A stretch of 64,000 bases of DNA, taken from contig JANQRR010000001.1 in assembly GCA_028284465.1 (NCBI GenBank), positions 1 through 64,000 on the forward strand, in the 5' to 3' direction. The translations under genes and the position numbers were made by a program. The notes below the pieces were generated by a model that was given only the letters and a program-made list of their open reading frames with translations, ran no database searches and was not told where the DNA came from. Positions within the stretch are counted from its first letter, which is position 1; each line of letters begins with the position of its first letter. Shown here piece by piece: positions 1 through 11,200 of this stretch. This DNA comes from Gammaproteobacteria bacterium (GTDB lineage: Bacteria > Pseudomonadota > Gammaproteobacteria > JAJFKO01).

Positions 1-323
1 TTGGTTAGAACGTATTAACGCTTATGGATCGGTTTTAACACTGTGAACGTGTCCGAAGTTTCGGACATATGGTCTTAAAAGTCGGTCAGAATGTACTAAG
101 GCTTATGGATCGGTTTGAACAGTGTGAACGTGTCCGAAGTTTCGGACATATGGTCTTAAAGGTCGGTCAGAATGTACTAATGCTTATGAAGTGGTTTTAA
201 CACTGTGAATGTGTCCGAAGCTTCGGACAGATGATCTTGAAGGTCGGTCAGAATGTACTAATACTTATAGATCGGTTTGAGCACTGTGAATATGTCCGAA
301 GCTTCGGACAACTGGTACGGGAA
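1..323. repeat. Four 81-bp tandem repeats with a central palindrome (iteron- or centromere-like)
   Basis: Four imperfect copies of an 81-bp unit lie in direct orientation. Each contains the dyad GTCCGAA-N2-TTCGGAC, at 51-66, 132-147, 213-228 and 294-309, spaced exactly 81 bp apart. The two right-hand copies have the fully symmetric form GTCCGAAGCTTCGGAC; the two left-hand copies have GT instead of GC in the centre. Flanking words such as TCGGTCAGAATGTACTAA and CACTGTGAA recur in step. The first copy starts at the window edge, so the array may continue to the left. Long-period direct repeats with an internal dyad are typical of plasmid iterons or partition sites, but no replication initiator or ParA gene is visible in this window, so the role is inferred. 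Confidence 0.85.
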
Positions 324-419
324 GGTTATTGCTAAGATTAACTAGAAAGTAATCAATATATTTACAGATCTAAAAAATTGCGTGTTCGAGGTTCCATACG
401 AAAAGCTTGTATTTTGTCT

Positions 420-965
420 TTAATAGTTATGAATGCTTTCCTCATATTTATCGAGACGTTTTTTAAGTTCCTCGTTATTACTATCAAGAGCTTCGTATAA
501 TTTATGATATTGCTCAGCTAATCGTTTATATTTTTGCGTTGAGTTTTTTGCTTTCTGTGTTTCCTGGTATTGTTGTGTGAGTAATATTTTAAGTTTTTTA
601 GAATCATCAGAAAGGGCGCTAATAGCCTCTGGTAAGGGGGTATTATTATCAATAACTTTGAAAAAAGTAGGGGAGAGTGTCTTAATTTCAGCTCTAAGCG
701 CTGCAATTTGCTCTTTTAACGCAAGAAACTCATGTTGGTTATTTTGCACCATTTCATCAAACACCTGCACACGAGCTTTTGCAATACGTCTACGTTTATC
801 CCACGGTTCATTATATTCTTCTGCTGCTGCTTTTACCATCTCATCAAACAGCATTTTTGCTTTCGTGTTAACCTGAAGCTCAAAGCGAACGAGTCCTTTA
901 TTAAATTGAGAGCGACGGTATTTCTTTTGTCTATTTCGACGATGAATCGGCTTAAATTTTTCCAT
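420..965 (-). CDS. Small basic coiled-coil protein, possible ribbon-helix-helix DNA-binding protein
   Basis: 181 aa. The N-terminus is strongly basic (HRRNRQKKYRR). It is followed by a strand-helix-helix-like stretch (about residues 27-75, RFELQVNTKAKMLFDEMV onward) that resembles a ribbon-helix-helix fold, and then a long heptad-rich C-terminal half (about 75-175) predicted as coiled coil. The start at 965 is supported by AAGGAA seven bases upstream. The gene reads towards the 81-bp repeat array, and its leader has a duplicated 13-bp element next to a TATAAT box, as expected for an autoregulated DNA-binding protein. A role in partition or replication control is inference; I do not recognise the family. 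Confidence 0.7.
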   Translation of the reverse strand: MEKFKPIHRRNRQKKYRRSQFNKGLVRFELQVNTKAKMLFDEMVKAAAEEYNEPWDKRRRIAKARVQVFDEMVQNNQHEFLALKEQIAALRAEIKTLSPTFFKVIDNNTPLPEAISALSDDSKKLKILLTQQYQETQKAKNSTQKYKRLAEQYHKLYEALDSNNEELKKRLDKYEESIHNY

Positions 966-978
966 ATGAATTTCCTTG

Positions 979-1012
979 TTGTCACCGGAGACTTGTCACC
1001 GGAGATATTATA
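979..1012 (-). promoter_or_regulatory. Promoter -10 box and tandem 13-bp operator-like repeat of the coiled-coil gene
   Basis: Two direct copies of TTGTCACCGGAGA (plus-strand reading, 979-991 and 993-1005, period 14) lie between the gene start at 965 and a minus-strand TATAAT box at 1007-1012. The repeats would cover the transcription start and leader, a position suited to repression. No good -35 box is obvious. Confidence 0.55.
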
Positions 1013-1732
1013 GCGCGTTCTTTTGAAGAAAGGGAAGAGCAACAGTATTCCAAGCAACGATAGCTTATGTGACAACATCAAATGAAAGACTTAAAAAATT
1101 TTAAATTATAATTGATTAAAGAGTGAAATGGATGACCATTATGAGTAATAAGGTGTTTCTCTAAAGTAAGGATTGCTTTTACTGTGGTACGTTATATTTT
1201 TTAAGTGAAGTAGGGTAGGGCGCCTTCTTCAGTGGTAAAGCAGTTGAATATAACTTTATCCTATAACGTGTATTTATGCTAAATAAATGAGTATCAATTA
1301 AATGCATTTAGAAATTAAAGTGCCTGAGAGTGGAGGTTGTTAAAAAATAGGTATCAATAAATTACAAAAATAGTTCGTAAATTTAAAAATGTATCTATTC
1401 CTATAAAGAAGCGCCTTTATAAATTTCTATTTGTTTGAATTAAGCAAAGAATGAGCATGCAATAATAATATGTTAGATTAAACTCATAGAAACGGCCAAT
1501 TTTTGTCAAAAACCAACGCCTAAATATATTTTTTGGTACATTTTTTGAGATAAAGTAGTGACATATGCTCATCAATATGTTACTATCTTAACCTGAAAAA
1601 AAAGAACGATAACGAATATAAAGACACACCATTTAACAACATGACTCTGCAAGTAGAGTTAACGTTGCCCCATATAAAAAATAAATAGCATGCATGCTAT
1701 ATAATTTATTCTGATTAAAAAAGGATATACTC
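1013..1732. other. AT-rich intergenic region without a recognised gene
   Basis: About 700 bp of strongly AT-rich sequence between the divergent genes at 965 (minus) and 1733 (plus). Only short, stop-interrupted reading frames are present. It must hold the promoter for the plus-strand run beginning at 1733, but I could not pick a clear -35/-10 pair. No RNA gene or mobile-element end was seen. Confidence 0.5.
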
Positions 1733-2677
1733 ATGAAAAATGGTGGTTCATCAACTAGTCTGTCTCTAGCTCGGCAAGCGCCACGAACGTTAGGGAAAGG
1801 ATGCTTTGGTTTTTTTTCACGAACATATAGTGAATCGCCTACAAATTTCATTTTTCGTATACTCTTTATTTTTGTCATTGCCGTCGGTATGGGAATCTTA
1901 ATGAATATAGGCGTAGATTATTTACTTAAAGATACTGACTATGATCGCAATGCTACACGTGCTGAAAGAGATAATACATTTTTAAAACTGAGTGATTTTA
2001 TTGCGGGTTCTACATCCTCAATAATGGTTTATGTTTTGTTCCTTCTTACCTATGCATGTACGCAGCATGCAAAAGATCAACGTCTAGGTCCTATACGAAG
2101 TATTCAAGAAGGAGAAGAAAGTGAAGGTCGTCATTATGGTACTGTCGTAGATTTAAATGAGCTAGATCTACTAGAAGATCATGATGAGCAGAATTCACTT
2201 TCAATTCGACGAGTAGGGACATGTTTAGGAAGAGGCTGCCAAGGATTTTTTTCACGAACGTTTAGTGAATCACCTGTTAATTTCTTTGTTCGTTTGCTCT
2301 TTATTTTCGTCATTGCCGTGGGTATGGGGATATTAGCAAATGCAGTCGTTGATTTTTTTCTTAGAGGCAGTAATTTTGATCGCAACGCAATAACGACTGA
2401 AAGAGATGACACGAATGTAAAATTTAGCGATCTCATCGCTGGCTCTGTTGATGCATTGACGGTGTTTGCTTTCTTTTTACTTACGTATAAATGCACGAAA
2501 CATGCAAGAGAGCGAAATCAAGAACCTTTAAGCGATCTTCTTAACGATGAAGAAGCGAGTGGAATGGGAATGCTAGGAGATCCACAGCATCAACATGATG
2601 ACTTCTTAGATCTATTAGCCACCAGTGATCAGGATAGGATAGAACCAGCAACAACGAAACCAGCTTGGGGCAAATAG
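1733..2677 (+). CDS. Membrane protein made of two tandem copies of a ~100-residue domain
   Basis: 314 aa. Residues about 18-117 and 160-260 are clear repeats of each other: each starts GFFSRT(Y/F)SESP, has a hydrophobic helix containing FIFVIAVGMGIL, an acidic DRNA...ERD loop, SD(F/L)IAGS, and a second hydrophobic segment ending FLLTY.CT(Q/K)HA. Four membrane helices are therefore expected (about 40-58, 95-108, 184-203, 240-252). The C-terminus is acidic and hydrophilic. AAGGA lies eight bases before the ATG. It is 43 bp upstream of the giant gene and probably co-transcribed with it. I do not recognise the family; the duplication is the main feature. Confidence 0.8.
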   Translation: MKNGGSSTSLSLARQAPRTLGKGCFGFFSRTYSESPTNFIFRILFIFVIAVGMGILMNIGVDYLLKDTDYDRNATRAERDNTFLKLSDFIAGSTSSIMVYVLFLLTYACTQHAKDQRLGPIRSIQEGEESEGRHYGTVVDLNELDLLEDHDEQNSLSIRRVGTCLGRGCQGFFSRTFSESPVNFFVRLLFIFVIAVGMGILANAVVDFFLRGSNFDRNAITTERDDTNVKFSDLIAGSVDALTVFAFFLLTYKCTKHARERNQEPLSDLLNDEEASGMGMLGDPQHQHDDFLDLLATSDQDRIEPATTKPAWGK

Positions 2678-2720
2678 GGATTATTTTAAGAAATAAAAGT
2701 ATGTACAAGGAGTGTGTAGC

Positions 2721-5700
2721 ATGGGAAAGCCGAGAAAAACAATAAGACGTAAGAAAATGGTTGCAGCATCATCTTCCGGAAATTTCTTCCAGTTTCTTAG
2801 TGAAGCAATGGAAGCGGTGAAAGAGAAATGGTGTGAGATTTTCGCAAATGGCGAAGAGGATAAACAAGACGAACAAGAACTGGGATCTGATCAAAGAATT
2901 TTTCCATTATTTTCTCACAAGGCAAGAAATAATCTTGATAGTCTTAGAAAAGAGGAATGTGAAGAATTAGAACTTTTATTAGATATCTATGCCAATGCTT
3001 ATTTATTTCAACGGTTTATTGGGATCACACCGGAAAATTGGCGTAAGCATAAAAACGCACTTACATTAGGGCGACGATTTCGTCAAACAGCAGTTAAAGA
3101 GGATCGCTTTAAGCTATTAAGGCCTGTTGTAGACTCATTAAAGGGAGCACAACCGGAGAGAGCATTGTTTCAACGTGCTTGTATATATTCTACGGTTGGC
3201 CGCTATTTACAAAAGGATGACTTTTGGAGGTTAATAGAATCGGGATCATATCTTGATATAGTAACCATAAATGATCTAAAAAACGATTGTAAAGAAGAGT
3301 TGCCGCTCGCGCATTACTCAACACAAGCATTAATATATCTTACTACAATTCTTCCAATCATTGAAGAGAGAATTGAGCAATATCAAGCAGAGTTAACAGC
3401 TAAGAAAAGCGCTCTTGATGAAGAGTTTTTTGGAAAGTATAAACAATATCTTGAGGAATGTATTGAGAAAATAGCTGAACAAAAGCAATTGCTTCATAAA
3501 TCGTTGAACCATCGATTTAGAGTATCAGAAAATCTAGCTTACCACCCAGCTTGTGACGATACTCTTTTTGTGATGTGCCAGCGTATTTTAAAAGAAGTGG
3601 AAGAAAATAAAAAGCAACAAGACAATGGTGAGCGTAGAGATAACGAAACAAGCTCTCCTACTCAGGAAAATGTTATTGATAAAACACTGAATCATCTTGT
3701 CACACTATGTGGACGTGTTTTAGCAACAATAATAGGGGATAAACAGCCAAGCACAGCGGATCTTAAAGATAAAAAAGTAGATATTGATCCAGAAAAGGTT
3801 GTTGATAATGTATTAAGACAACTGAAGTGGATTGTCAATCAACCACCTCGACAAACACTAACGACCAAAAATTTTAAAGAGGTTTATGCATATCTTATAT
3901 CAGCATCAGAAATCGCTTTGAAGGATAAAAAGAATAAGAATAACCGTCTTCCTAAAGATATTAATGATTGCTATGCTGGTTTACAGCAATGGTGTAATGT
4001 CAATGTCAATGGTCGCAGTACCAAAAAATCAGCGATGTATTGTATCTTACATCTGCGAAAAAAAGTCATTATTGTACCTGAACATTTTCAAGCATTCATT
4101 CCCAAAGCACCAAGATGGCCAGCATCATGGTTTAAAGGACATAATTTCCGTTATAATTTTAGTGAAAAATATCTATATGATTTAGTAACTATTCAGTCAG
4201 AGATTGTCAATTTAAGAAAGCGGGTTGAAAAATCTGATAATGAAACCGGTGACATCAAGAGATCAGTGATGCATATGCTTCACTATATTGATGATACTCA
4301 TAAACGTTATCAGGAAATGAAGAAAAAGATAGCGCAGCATCGTGTTTCTGGTTTGCGTAGGCTATTTTATCGGAAAACAAACGCATTTTTAGATCAATGG
4401 GAAAGCGATATTGATAAATTGCGGTTTGATTTATTAGATATACAAAGCCATTACTTTGAAAAACAAACAGAGGAAATAAACAAAGCTCTGAAATTAGTTG
4501 CTCAATCTATACCTTCGGTTAGACCTCAACCAAAAGCGTTGTCCAAGACTTTGCCTGTCGATCATCAAATCCCGGTTGAAAATGTGACGGCTGTTAATAA
4601 ACATTCTCTTGAGGCAAAACCTCTAGCATCAACTTCAACTGCTAAACACTTACCTCCTCTTGAGGTGAAACCTCTAGCATCAACTTCAACTACTCAACAC
4701 TTATTTCCAATTAAATCTCTATATGGCGTTTTTGAAGACGTCGAGAAAGAATTAAAAACGATGCACTCGTCGTTACGTACAAAGCATTCGGCGTCGGTTG
4801 AAAAATTTTCCCGCGCTAAAGAGCATTTTCTTTCTGCAACAGACATTAGAACTTATTTTGTAGAAGAGTATCGAAAGTTCAAGCTTGCAGGAAGAAAAGC
4901 TAAAAATGGAGTAGACATTACCTATATTGAGAACGATATTAAAGAATTACAATCATGGATTAGAAATTTGCATCGTGGTGATCAACAAACAGTATTTAAA
5001 AATATCAATTTTATTTGCGCATTGTTGTTAGATAATAATAACAGTAGCTATAATTCTTTAACCTTAAAAAAATTACAAGATATTTTACGACCATTATTTG
5101 CTGGTGATGCAGAAACAAAAGCATCAGATTTAATAGAAAAAATTATCTTACCAAGTATTAGTACAACACGTTGTGCGGCGTTTCGTTTTGTGGAAGGATG
5201 TAAGCCTGAGTTGGCTAAAAAACGGAAAGAGATTATTTATCCTGTAGTTGACCGTCATTTGGATTTCATTAAAGAAGTCATGCAACTGAAGCCTGAAGTC
5301 TATCTCGCAAGCATTAATAGTCAACCAAAAAGTAAGGAAAGACATTTCATCTCCATTGATGATAATAAAGAAGGTAAAGAAAATAAAAAAGGTACGGCAG
5401 TAACTTTAGAAAATATTGAAAAAGCTATTAACTTTATTGAGAAATCGGTTCAGGCAGGAAATCATAAGAAGTCATTGCTAATTTATTTAGAAAAATATTT
5501 GGAAAAATATACGGGCGCGGATAATGCTTTTCAACATGTTTTTATTTTATTTCAACACAAGCCTATTATTCGGCAGTATGGGAAAAAATTATTTGAATAT
5601 TACTTGCAACAAAAACAATATAAAAAGTTACTTGAGGAGCCATTTTTTAGCAAAGATAATCCTTGTAGGGACTGTATGAAAGCAATGCTAGGGAAGCATT

Positions 5701-8231
5701 TGTTTGAGCATATGAAATTACATCCTAAAGAACATAGCGAATTGAGTATTACACAGTATACTAAATTCACACCTATTATTGATAAATTTGGGAACGAAGA
5801 ATGCAAGCAGAAATATAATCGTTTATATTTAACTAAAGTTTTGCAAGATCGCGCATTTTATTTCAAATGGCAAAAACAAATGAACAAGTATTTATTTGTT
5901 GGTGATAATGTTAAGCCTACAGATATATTTGGAGAAAGCTACCTGCCGAATGCAATCAAACAGTTATGCAAGTTTATTGAAGAGTACGATAGGCAACCTT
6001 ATCCAGAAATCTTGCCATTAATTAAATCTTATTTTACACCAGAGATTGTTAAAGAATATCAGCTCACTGCATTGCAAGCAAGATTGAATACCTTCTGCAA
6101 AAATCATGAATCAAGAACACAAGGATTAAATGGTCATGATGCTGAACGCCGTATTGAAATATTAATTAAAAGTTTTGATAGTCTGTTAGTAGCCTCTGAA
6201 GCAGAAGATATCAGTGAGGCACAGGAGCAATTGTTGAGTAACATTCGTAGCGCAAGAACACCCGCGGAACGAAAACAAGTAGATCAAGTGGAAAAAACAT
6301 ACCCTGTGTTATCAAGATTTACAGATTATATGGTAGCACAACTCATTTATAGAACATTGAATAATGAAGATGGTTTTATTCATATTTTAAAACTTATGGG
6401 TACAGCATTAAAGAAAGGAGGCTTAAATACTGGAGAGAAAATAGTGGATGTGTTACCTGAAGATGTTGGTTCATCAGATGGCGAAAAAGTTGGGATCGAA
6501 ACAACGCTTGATATTGTATTAAACCAATTGAAACGACTACCCCATGTTAACGATAATCTATTGGCTTTTGGGATTATACAAGAGGATTTAAAATATTTAC
6601 CCTATCATTTCAAAAGATTAAATCAAAGTTTCCATGAAATCATTAGTCATCAACGCGGATTATCATTAGATATCAATGAAACGGTATTAGTATTATTATA
6701 TCATTGGCCTACCGAGCGTAACTTCAATACGAGAGATTTTCGTCACACCACATCATCACATCAAATTAATAACATGTTTCCGGATAAAAACGCAGTCAGC
6801 ATCAAAACGCTGATAAATTATCTATTGGTGGCAAAAAATGCTGTAAAAGCCAGCAATCCATTACATACCATCTTGACAGCATTGTACGTTGTTTCTAGAC
6901 GTGGAGTATTGAATGAACATGAATGTCAACTATTACAAGGGTTTGAACGATTTAAAACAGTGATAAATCAAATTACATGTATATCCGGTGTAGAGCATGA
7001 ACATTGTGGCATGTATAGTTTAAAAAAAGCTGATATTGAATGGCTAAAGAATAATGGCTATGGTGATGAATGTTACCGTGAATTTTGGCAGCAACAAATC
7101 ACTCAGGTTATTCAACAGAAAAGAACTATTGCAATTATTGAATTGATACGAAGCATGGGCTCAGAAGAACAGAAACAGCAGCTAACATGTTTCATAGAAT
7201 CATCTGAACAGCGTAACGAGAAAGGTAAAGAGGTTGATCAAAATCCTGAACGTATGTTTGAACCAGAAATTGCTACAGAAACAAAGAGATTGTTGTTACG
7301 TGATCGCTATGAACGTAAACAACGGATGTCTCAAGCTGATATTAAAGAAATGGTACGATATTACATAGATGATTCTCAGATATCTCCTCGTCATAAACCT
7401 GCCCAAGAGTTAAAAAAGTATACAGAAGCAGCAATAAAATCCGTTAAAAGAGCGACAATGGTTTTAAAAAAGAACAATCTAAAGAAAACTAGAGGATCTG
7501 TAAAAAAATGGTTAGACAGTCAACCAATATTAATGAATGCATGTTACTTGTTGGCATCACGAGAAATCCCTAAAAAACAGCTTGAACCTTTTGTGGATGA
7601 ATTGCTACTAGAGTATTTATTTTGCATCCTAACACAAGTTTCTAAGCCTTCTGAGACTTCTTCAGCAAATGCAAGTGATATAGTAGCACTTGCTCAGATT
7701 ATTCAACTATTAGGAAGTACAAATCAAACTACATTGTGCCAATATTGGCAGCGATTATTAAATACAGATAAAACATTGAGACTAGATGATCTACCTAATT
7801 TATCAACTATGACATTCGATATAAAAAGATGTTATGACCGTTTAGTTGAGGTAGTAAATAATATAATCACCCCTTATTTGCAAACAACGCATCAACCGAC
7901 AAAAAATCAAAGTTCATCCTCTGGATCTTCTAAGTTAATGAGTTTAGTAAGTTCACTTTGGTTAACAGATCCTAGAGTAGTATCGGAACGTACAAATTCA
8001 TGCTTACAAAAGGTGTTATCTCAATTGAAAGCAGTCCAACATAAGCTTAGTCAGGAGAGTGTTGATTGCGACACTAAAGAATTGATAAGCACGGTGATAC
8101 AGAAAGCTACGACACAATTAAAAGGTATAACATTGCCACAAGGACTGATAACACTTTTTCAAAATATTCCTATTATTTTACGACTAGATACACAATCAGT
8201 TTTACCCACACCGAAAAGTCAGACAGCTTAA
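2721..8231 (+). CDS. Giant protein of unknown function (1836 aa), effector-like
   Basis: 1836 aa from the ATG at 2721, preceded by AAGGAG with an 8-base spacer; an in-frame GTG at 2712 overlaps that Shine-Dalgarno and is unlikely. The N-terminus is highly basic (MGKPRKTIRRKKM), like a nuclear-localisation-type cluster. There is no signal peptide or clear membrane segment. The body is rich in charged helices; a tandem 17-residue repeat (LEAKPLASTSTAKHLPP / LEVKPLASTSTTQHLFP) lies near residues 630-663, and a Ser-rich linker (SSSSGSS) near residues 1735-1740. Residues about 544-552 read RRLFYRKTN, matching a motif repeated in the 499-aa protein encoded at 11917. No catalytic motif was recognised. 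Its size, context and lack of homology to housekeeping enzymes suggest a secreted effector or structural protein, by inference only. Confidence 0.75.
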   Translation: MGKPRKTIRRKKMVAASSSGNFFQFLSEAMEAVKEKWCEIFANGEEDKQDEQELGSDQRIFPLFSHKARNNLDSLRKEECEELELLLDIYANAYLFQRFIGITPENWRKHKNALTLGRRFRQTAVKEDRFKLLRPVVDSLKGAQPERALFQRACIYSTVGRYLQKDDFWRLIESGSYLDIVTINDLKNDCKEELPLAHYSTQALIYLTTILPIIEERIEQYQAELTAKKSALDEEFFGKYKQYLEECIEKIAEQKQLLHKSLNHRFRVSENLAYHPACDDTLFVMCQRILKEVEENKKQQDNGERRDNETSSPTQENVIDKTLNHLVTLCGRVLATIIGDKQPSTADLKDKKVDIDPEKVVDNVLRQLKWIVNQPPRQTLTTKNFKEVYAYLISASEIALKDKKNKNNRLPKDINDCYAGLQQWCNVNVNGRSTKKSAMYCILHLRKKVIIVPEHFQAFIPKAPRWPASWFKGHNFRYNFSEKYLYDLVTIQSEIVNLRKRVEKSDNETGDIKRSVMHMLHYIDDTHKRYQEMKKKIAQHRVSGLRRLFYRKTNAFLDQWESDIDKLRFDLLDIQSHYFEKQTEEINKALKLVAQSIPSVRPQPKALSKTLPVDHQIPVENVTAVNKHSLEAKPLASTSTAKHLPPLEVKPLASTSTTQHLFPIKSLYGVFEDVEKELKTMHSSLRTKHSASVEKFSRAKEHFLSATDIRTYFVEEYRKFKLAGRKAKNGVDITYIENDIKELQSWIRNLHRGDQQTVFKNINFICALLLDNNNSSYNSLTLKKLQDILRPLFAGDAETKASDLIEKIILPSISTTRCAAFRFVEGCKPELAKKRKEIIYPVVDRHLDFIKEVMQLKPEVYLASINSQPKSKERHFISIDDNKEGKENKKGTAVTLENIEKAINFIEKSVQAGNHKKSLLIYLEKYLEKYTGADNAFQHVFILFQHKPIIRQYGKKLFEYYLQQKQYKKLLEEPFFSKDNPCRDCMKAMLGKHLFEHMKLHPKEHSELSITQYTKFTPIIDKFGNEECKQKYNRLYLTKVLQDRAFYFKWQKQMNKYLFVGDNVKPTDIFGESYLPNAIKQLCKFIEEYDRQPYPEILPLIKSYFTPEIVKEYQLTALQARLNTFCKNHESRTQGLNGHDAERRIEILIKSFDSLLVASEAEDISEAQEQLLSNIRSARTPAERKQVDQVEKTYPVLSRFTDYMVAQLIYRTLNNEDGFIHILKLMGTALKKGGLNTGEKIVDVLPEDVGSSDGEKVGIETTLDIVLNQLKRLPHVNDNLLAFGIIQEDLKYLPYHFKRLNQSFHEIISHQRGLSLDINETVLVLLYHWPTERNFNTRDFRHTTSSHQINNMFPDKNAVSIKTLINYLLVAKNAVKASNPLHTILTALYVVSRRGVLNEHECQLLQGFERFKTVINQITCISGVEHEHCGMYSLKKADIEWLKNNGYGDECYREFWQQQITQVIQQKRTIAIIELIRSMGSEEQKQQLTCFIESSEQRNEKGKEVDQNPERMFEPEIATETKRLLLRDRYERKQRMSQADIKEMVRYYIDDSQISPRHKPAQELKKYTEAAIKSVKRATMVLKKNNLKKTRGSVKKWLDSQPILMNACYLLASREIPKKQLEPFVDELLLEYLFCILTQVSKPSETSSANASDIVALAQIIQLLGSTNQTTLCQYWQRLLNTDKTLRLDDLPNLSTMTFDIKRCYDRLVEVVNNIITPYLQTTHQPTKNQSSSSGSSKLMSLVSSLWLTDPRVVSERTNSCLQKVLSQLKAVQHKLSQESVDCDTKELISTVIQKATTQLKGITLPQGLITLFQNIPIILRLDTQSVLPTPKSQTA

Positions 8232-8253
8232 TTTATGAAAGAGGAGAAAAGTA

Positions 8254-11200
8254 ATGGGAAAAAGTATAAAAAAAGTAGTTAGGCAATTAAAAGAAGAAGC
8301 AAGTAAGATTGTTAATCCTTATTTTTCATCAAAAATGCGTAATTCAAGTTATTATCATGAAGTTGTATTGTATGCTTTAATTGACGCAGCTGTGTGTTAT
8401 TTTGAAAAAAATAAAGATGAGCTAAAGTTAAAATATCACGAAAGTTGTGCGCTTAAAAAAGTAACGTTGGCGAGACAATCTTATGAATTTTATATATTAG
8501 GAAATTTACAGCAGGATCAATCAAGAGAAATTCAACATATTGTTTGGCTTGGGAAGCGCTTATCACATATTTTAAAAACAATGTATAAAGATGAATCTCC
8601 ATTTTTTCAATTTTTTTCATGGATAAGAGGTTTGGGGTTTTTTTATAATGTGTTTCTTGAAATACTGCATATTTCTAATCATTTTAGAATTGAGCGTATA
8701 CGAACAGACGAAAATGTCAGTGATATCACAAGAAAGCGTCTAAAAGGCGCAAGAAAGCAGGTACTAAACGTTATTGAGGCATCAAGAAGAAAACGTGGAT
8801 TACTTAAAAAAGATACAAAACCGCAAAATATTATTACACCACAACTTACACAAGTTATTCAAAACGATAAAGATATTGCGTCTCTGTTACAGGGAATAAA
8901 GAAAACGCTACACATGAGTGCGCAAGAAATTGAAAGATTTTGCTTAGAATTCTCAAGAAAACCACCTGATCGACATCGTGCATTATTGAATCAAATTGAT
9001 TTAGAGACAAAAGGGCCAAAAGGGGAAAGTTGGTTGCACGTAGCCGCAGCTAAAGGGCATATTACGTTACTTCAGGCTTTATTAGATGCAGGTTGTTATC
9101 ATATTGATGTGGTTGATGACATGGGTGATACACCTTTACATAAAGCAGTACTTGGAAATCAGTTTGACATAGTAAAAAAGTTAGTTAAAAGAGGGGCCGA
9201 TGTTAATAAAAACAATGGTGCTGGTCAATCTTCACTGAAACTTGCAAATGGTGAATCAGTGCATTCAGATATCCAAAATTGTTTGTTACAAGCTGCATGT
9301 AATAGTAAAACATCCACTGCCAGTGGTGGAATGAAAGGTGTTGCAACTACTTCTTTGAGTCGTGAGTTAGAAAATACACATATTCGTATGCAAAGAGCAC
9401 TCGATGAATTCGGTTCTTGTGCCTTACCAGATATTTGGGCTGATGAAAATGATATGTTACGTTATATCCGTGGAATGACACAATTGGAAAAAGGAAATAG
9501 CCAGGTTAGTGTCGCTGATAGTATTTGGGATCTTAAAGCTACTTCGGAAAGTACCTGTAAATACTTTTGTGGTTTAGCATTTCCTTTAAAAGTATTTATT
9601 GAAGATTTCTTATGTGTTGACACTAAGACAGTATTCTTGTTGCCGTTAAAATTACTTGGTTCACATTTTTGTGGCTTTTTGATCCACAAGCATATTAGGA
9701 GTAATCAAATTCAACTAGAGTTGACTTATATCAACCCTCAAACTGATCGGCGTCATTTGAAATCTCAAGCCGGTGAAGATGACAAAGCTATAGAGGACAT
9801 AAATAAGCAGTTGATAGAAGTCAAACAATTTTTAAAGACAATTAGTAAAAAAGTTCCAGGTAGATCATACATAGATGAAATCTCAAAAGGCAAGCTTACG
9901 GCGAACATCGTAAAAGCACTTAAACAACATGAGAATGCAGGTATAATTTGGGGAACTATAGTTAATCAATCCTGTGGGCAACAACATAATGGGAATGATT
10001 GTGGGTATATTGTAGCAGAAACGTTAGTCAATCTCGCGTTAGAACAACCTCTCAAAATTGGTAGTTATGAAGAAGATCCTGAGAAAAATATTCAAGCGAT
10101 TGCAAAAGTGAGAGATGCTTTTGTAACAAGCGACATCATGGGGAAAACAAAAGAGCAAAGAGAAGATAGTATTAAGAGACAATACATTGAACGTTTAGCA
10201 CGAGCGATTAGTATGAATGAAGATTATGCTAAACCATTACGTCAGTGGATTAAAAATTGTAATTTTGTGGATGCCATTGAAACTTATCAATTACACGCGA
10301 TTATTTTTTCAGGATTGAAAGATACAGTTGATGAAGTTGAAAGGATACTTTTTGGTAAGCGCGTATCTACGAGTGTGCACGCGATGTTAGAAGATAGAGT
10401 TATTTCCATTTTAACCGTGCGGATTAAGCTATATGCTAAAGACACAGAGCTTAGCGCTAAAGATTATAAACTATTTTGTGATAGCCTCCTAGAACCGTAT
10501 TCTCCGCCTGTAGGAGACGTTATTTTCCGATGTCATTTAAAGCTACAATCTAAAAGTGTAGGTACTAAAGGTGTCGGTAAAGGTAAAGAGCCAGAGGGAC
10601 AGAATCGGAAGTATGACGACTGTGATATCAATAATCTGATGAATGTAATGGCACAGCGCGCACAGCGCGCGTTAAGCATAGCTTGGCAGGGGAAAGAATT
10701 TTTAATTGGTGCAGTGATAAAACCAGATATGCATATATACATTGCAAAAACATCAGCTATTGATTCGAGAGGACTATCTTCACCGGTTAATTATTTTTTC
10801 GATAAAGAAAAGAGAAGAGAGGATGCAGGCATTGAGTTGCTTAAAAAAATTAAACCACAATTCAAATTGCTAAAAAAATACGACAATGATCTCAAGAAAC
10901 TAAGAGAAGAAATAAAAAAAATAATATTACCATTATTAAAAGAAAATGAGCCAGACGAAGGTGCTATTGATTTTGCTATGGAAAGAATACAAAAAGCAAA
11001 TGATCAAACCACCTTTGATAGAAAGATTAAAAAAATGGAAGCTAAGCATAGAAGTATTGATGTATTTGATGAACTCATGGCTTTATTAGATACGAAAGAT
11101 ACGAAAGATACGAAAGGTAAAAAAGCTAAAGGAGTAGCTAAGATTAAAAGAGTAGCTAAGATAGTGTTCCCATATAATATATCACAGCATCATTGGTTGG

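Noticed and set aside
1-323. CRISPR array
   Set aside because: The repeat unit is the full 81 bp with no unique spacers; copies differ by scattered substitutions.
577-1081. Overlapping frames opposite and beside the gene at 420-965
   Set aside because: Composition is not protein-like, no ribosome-binding sites, and they mirror a well-supported gene.
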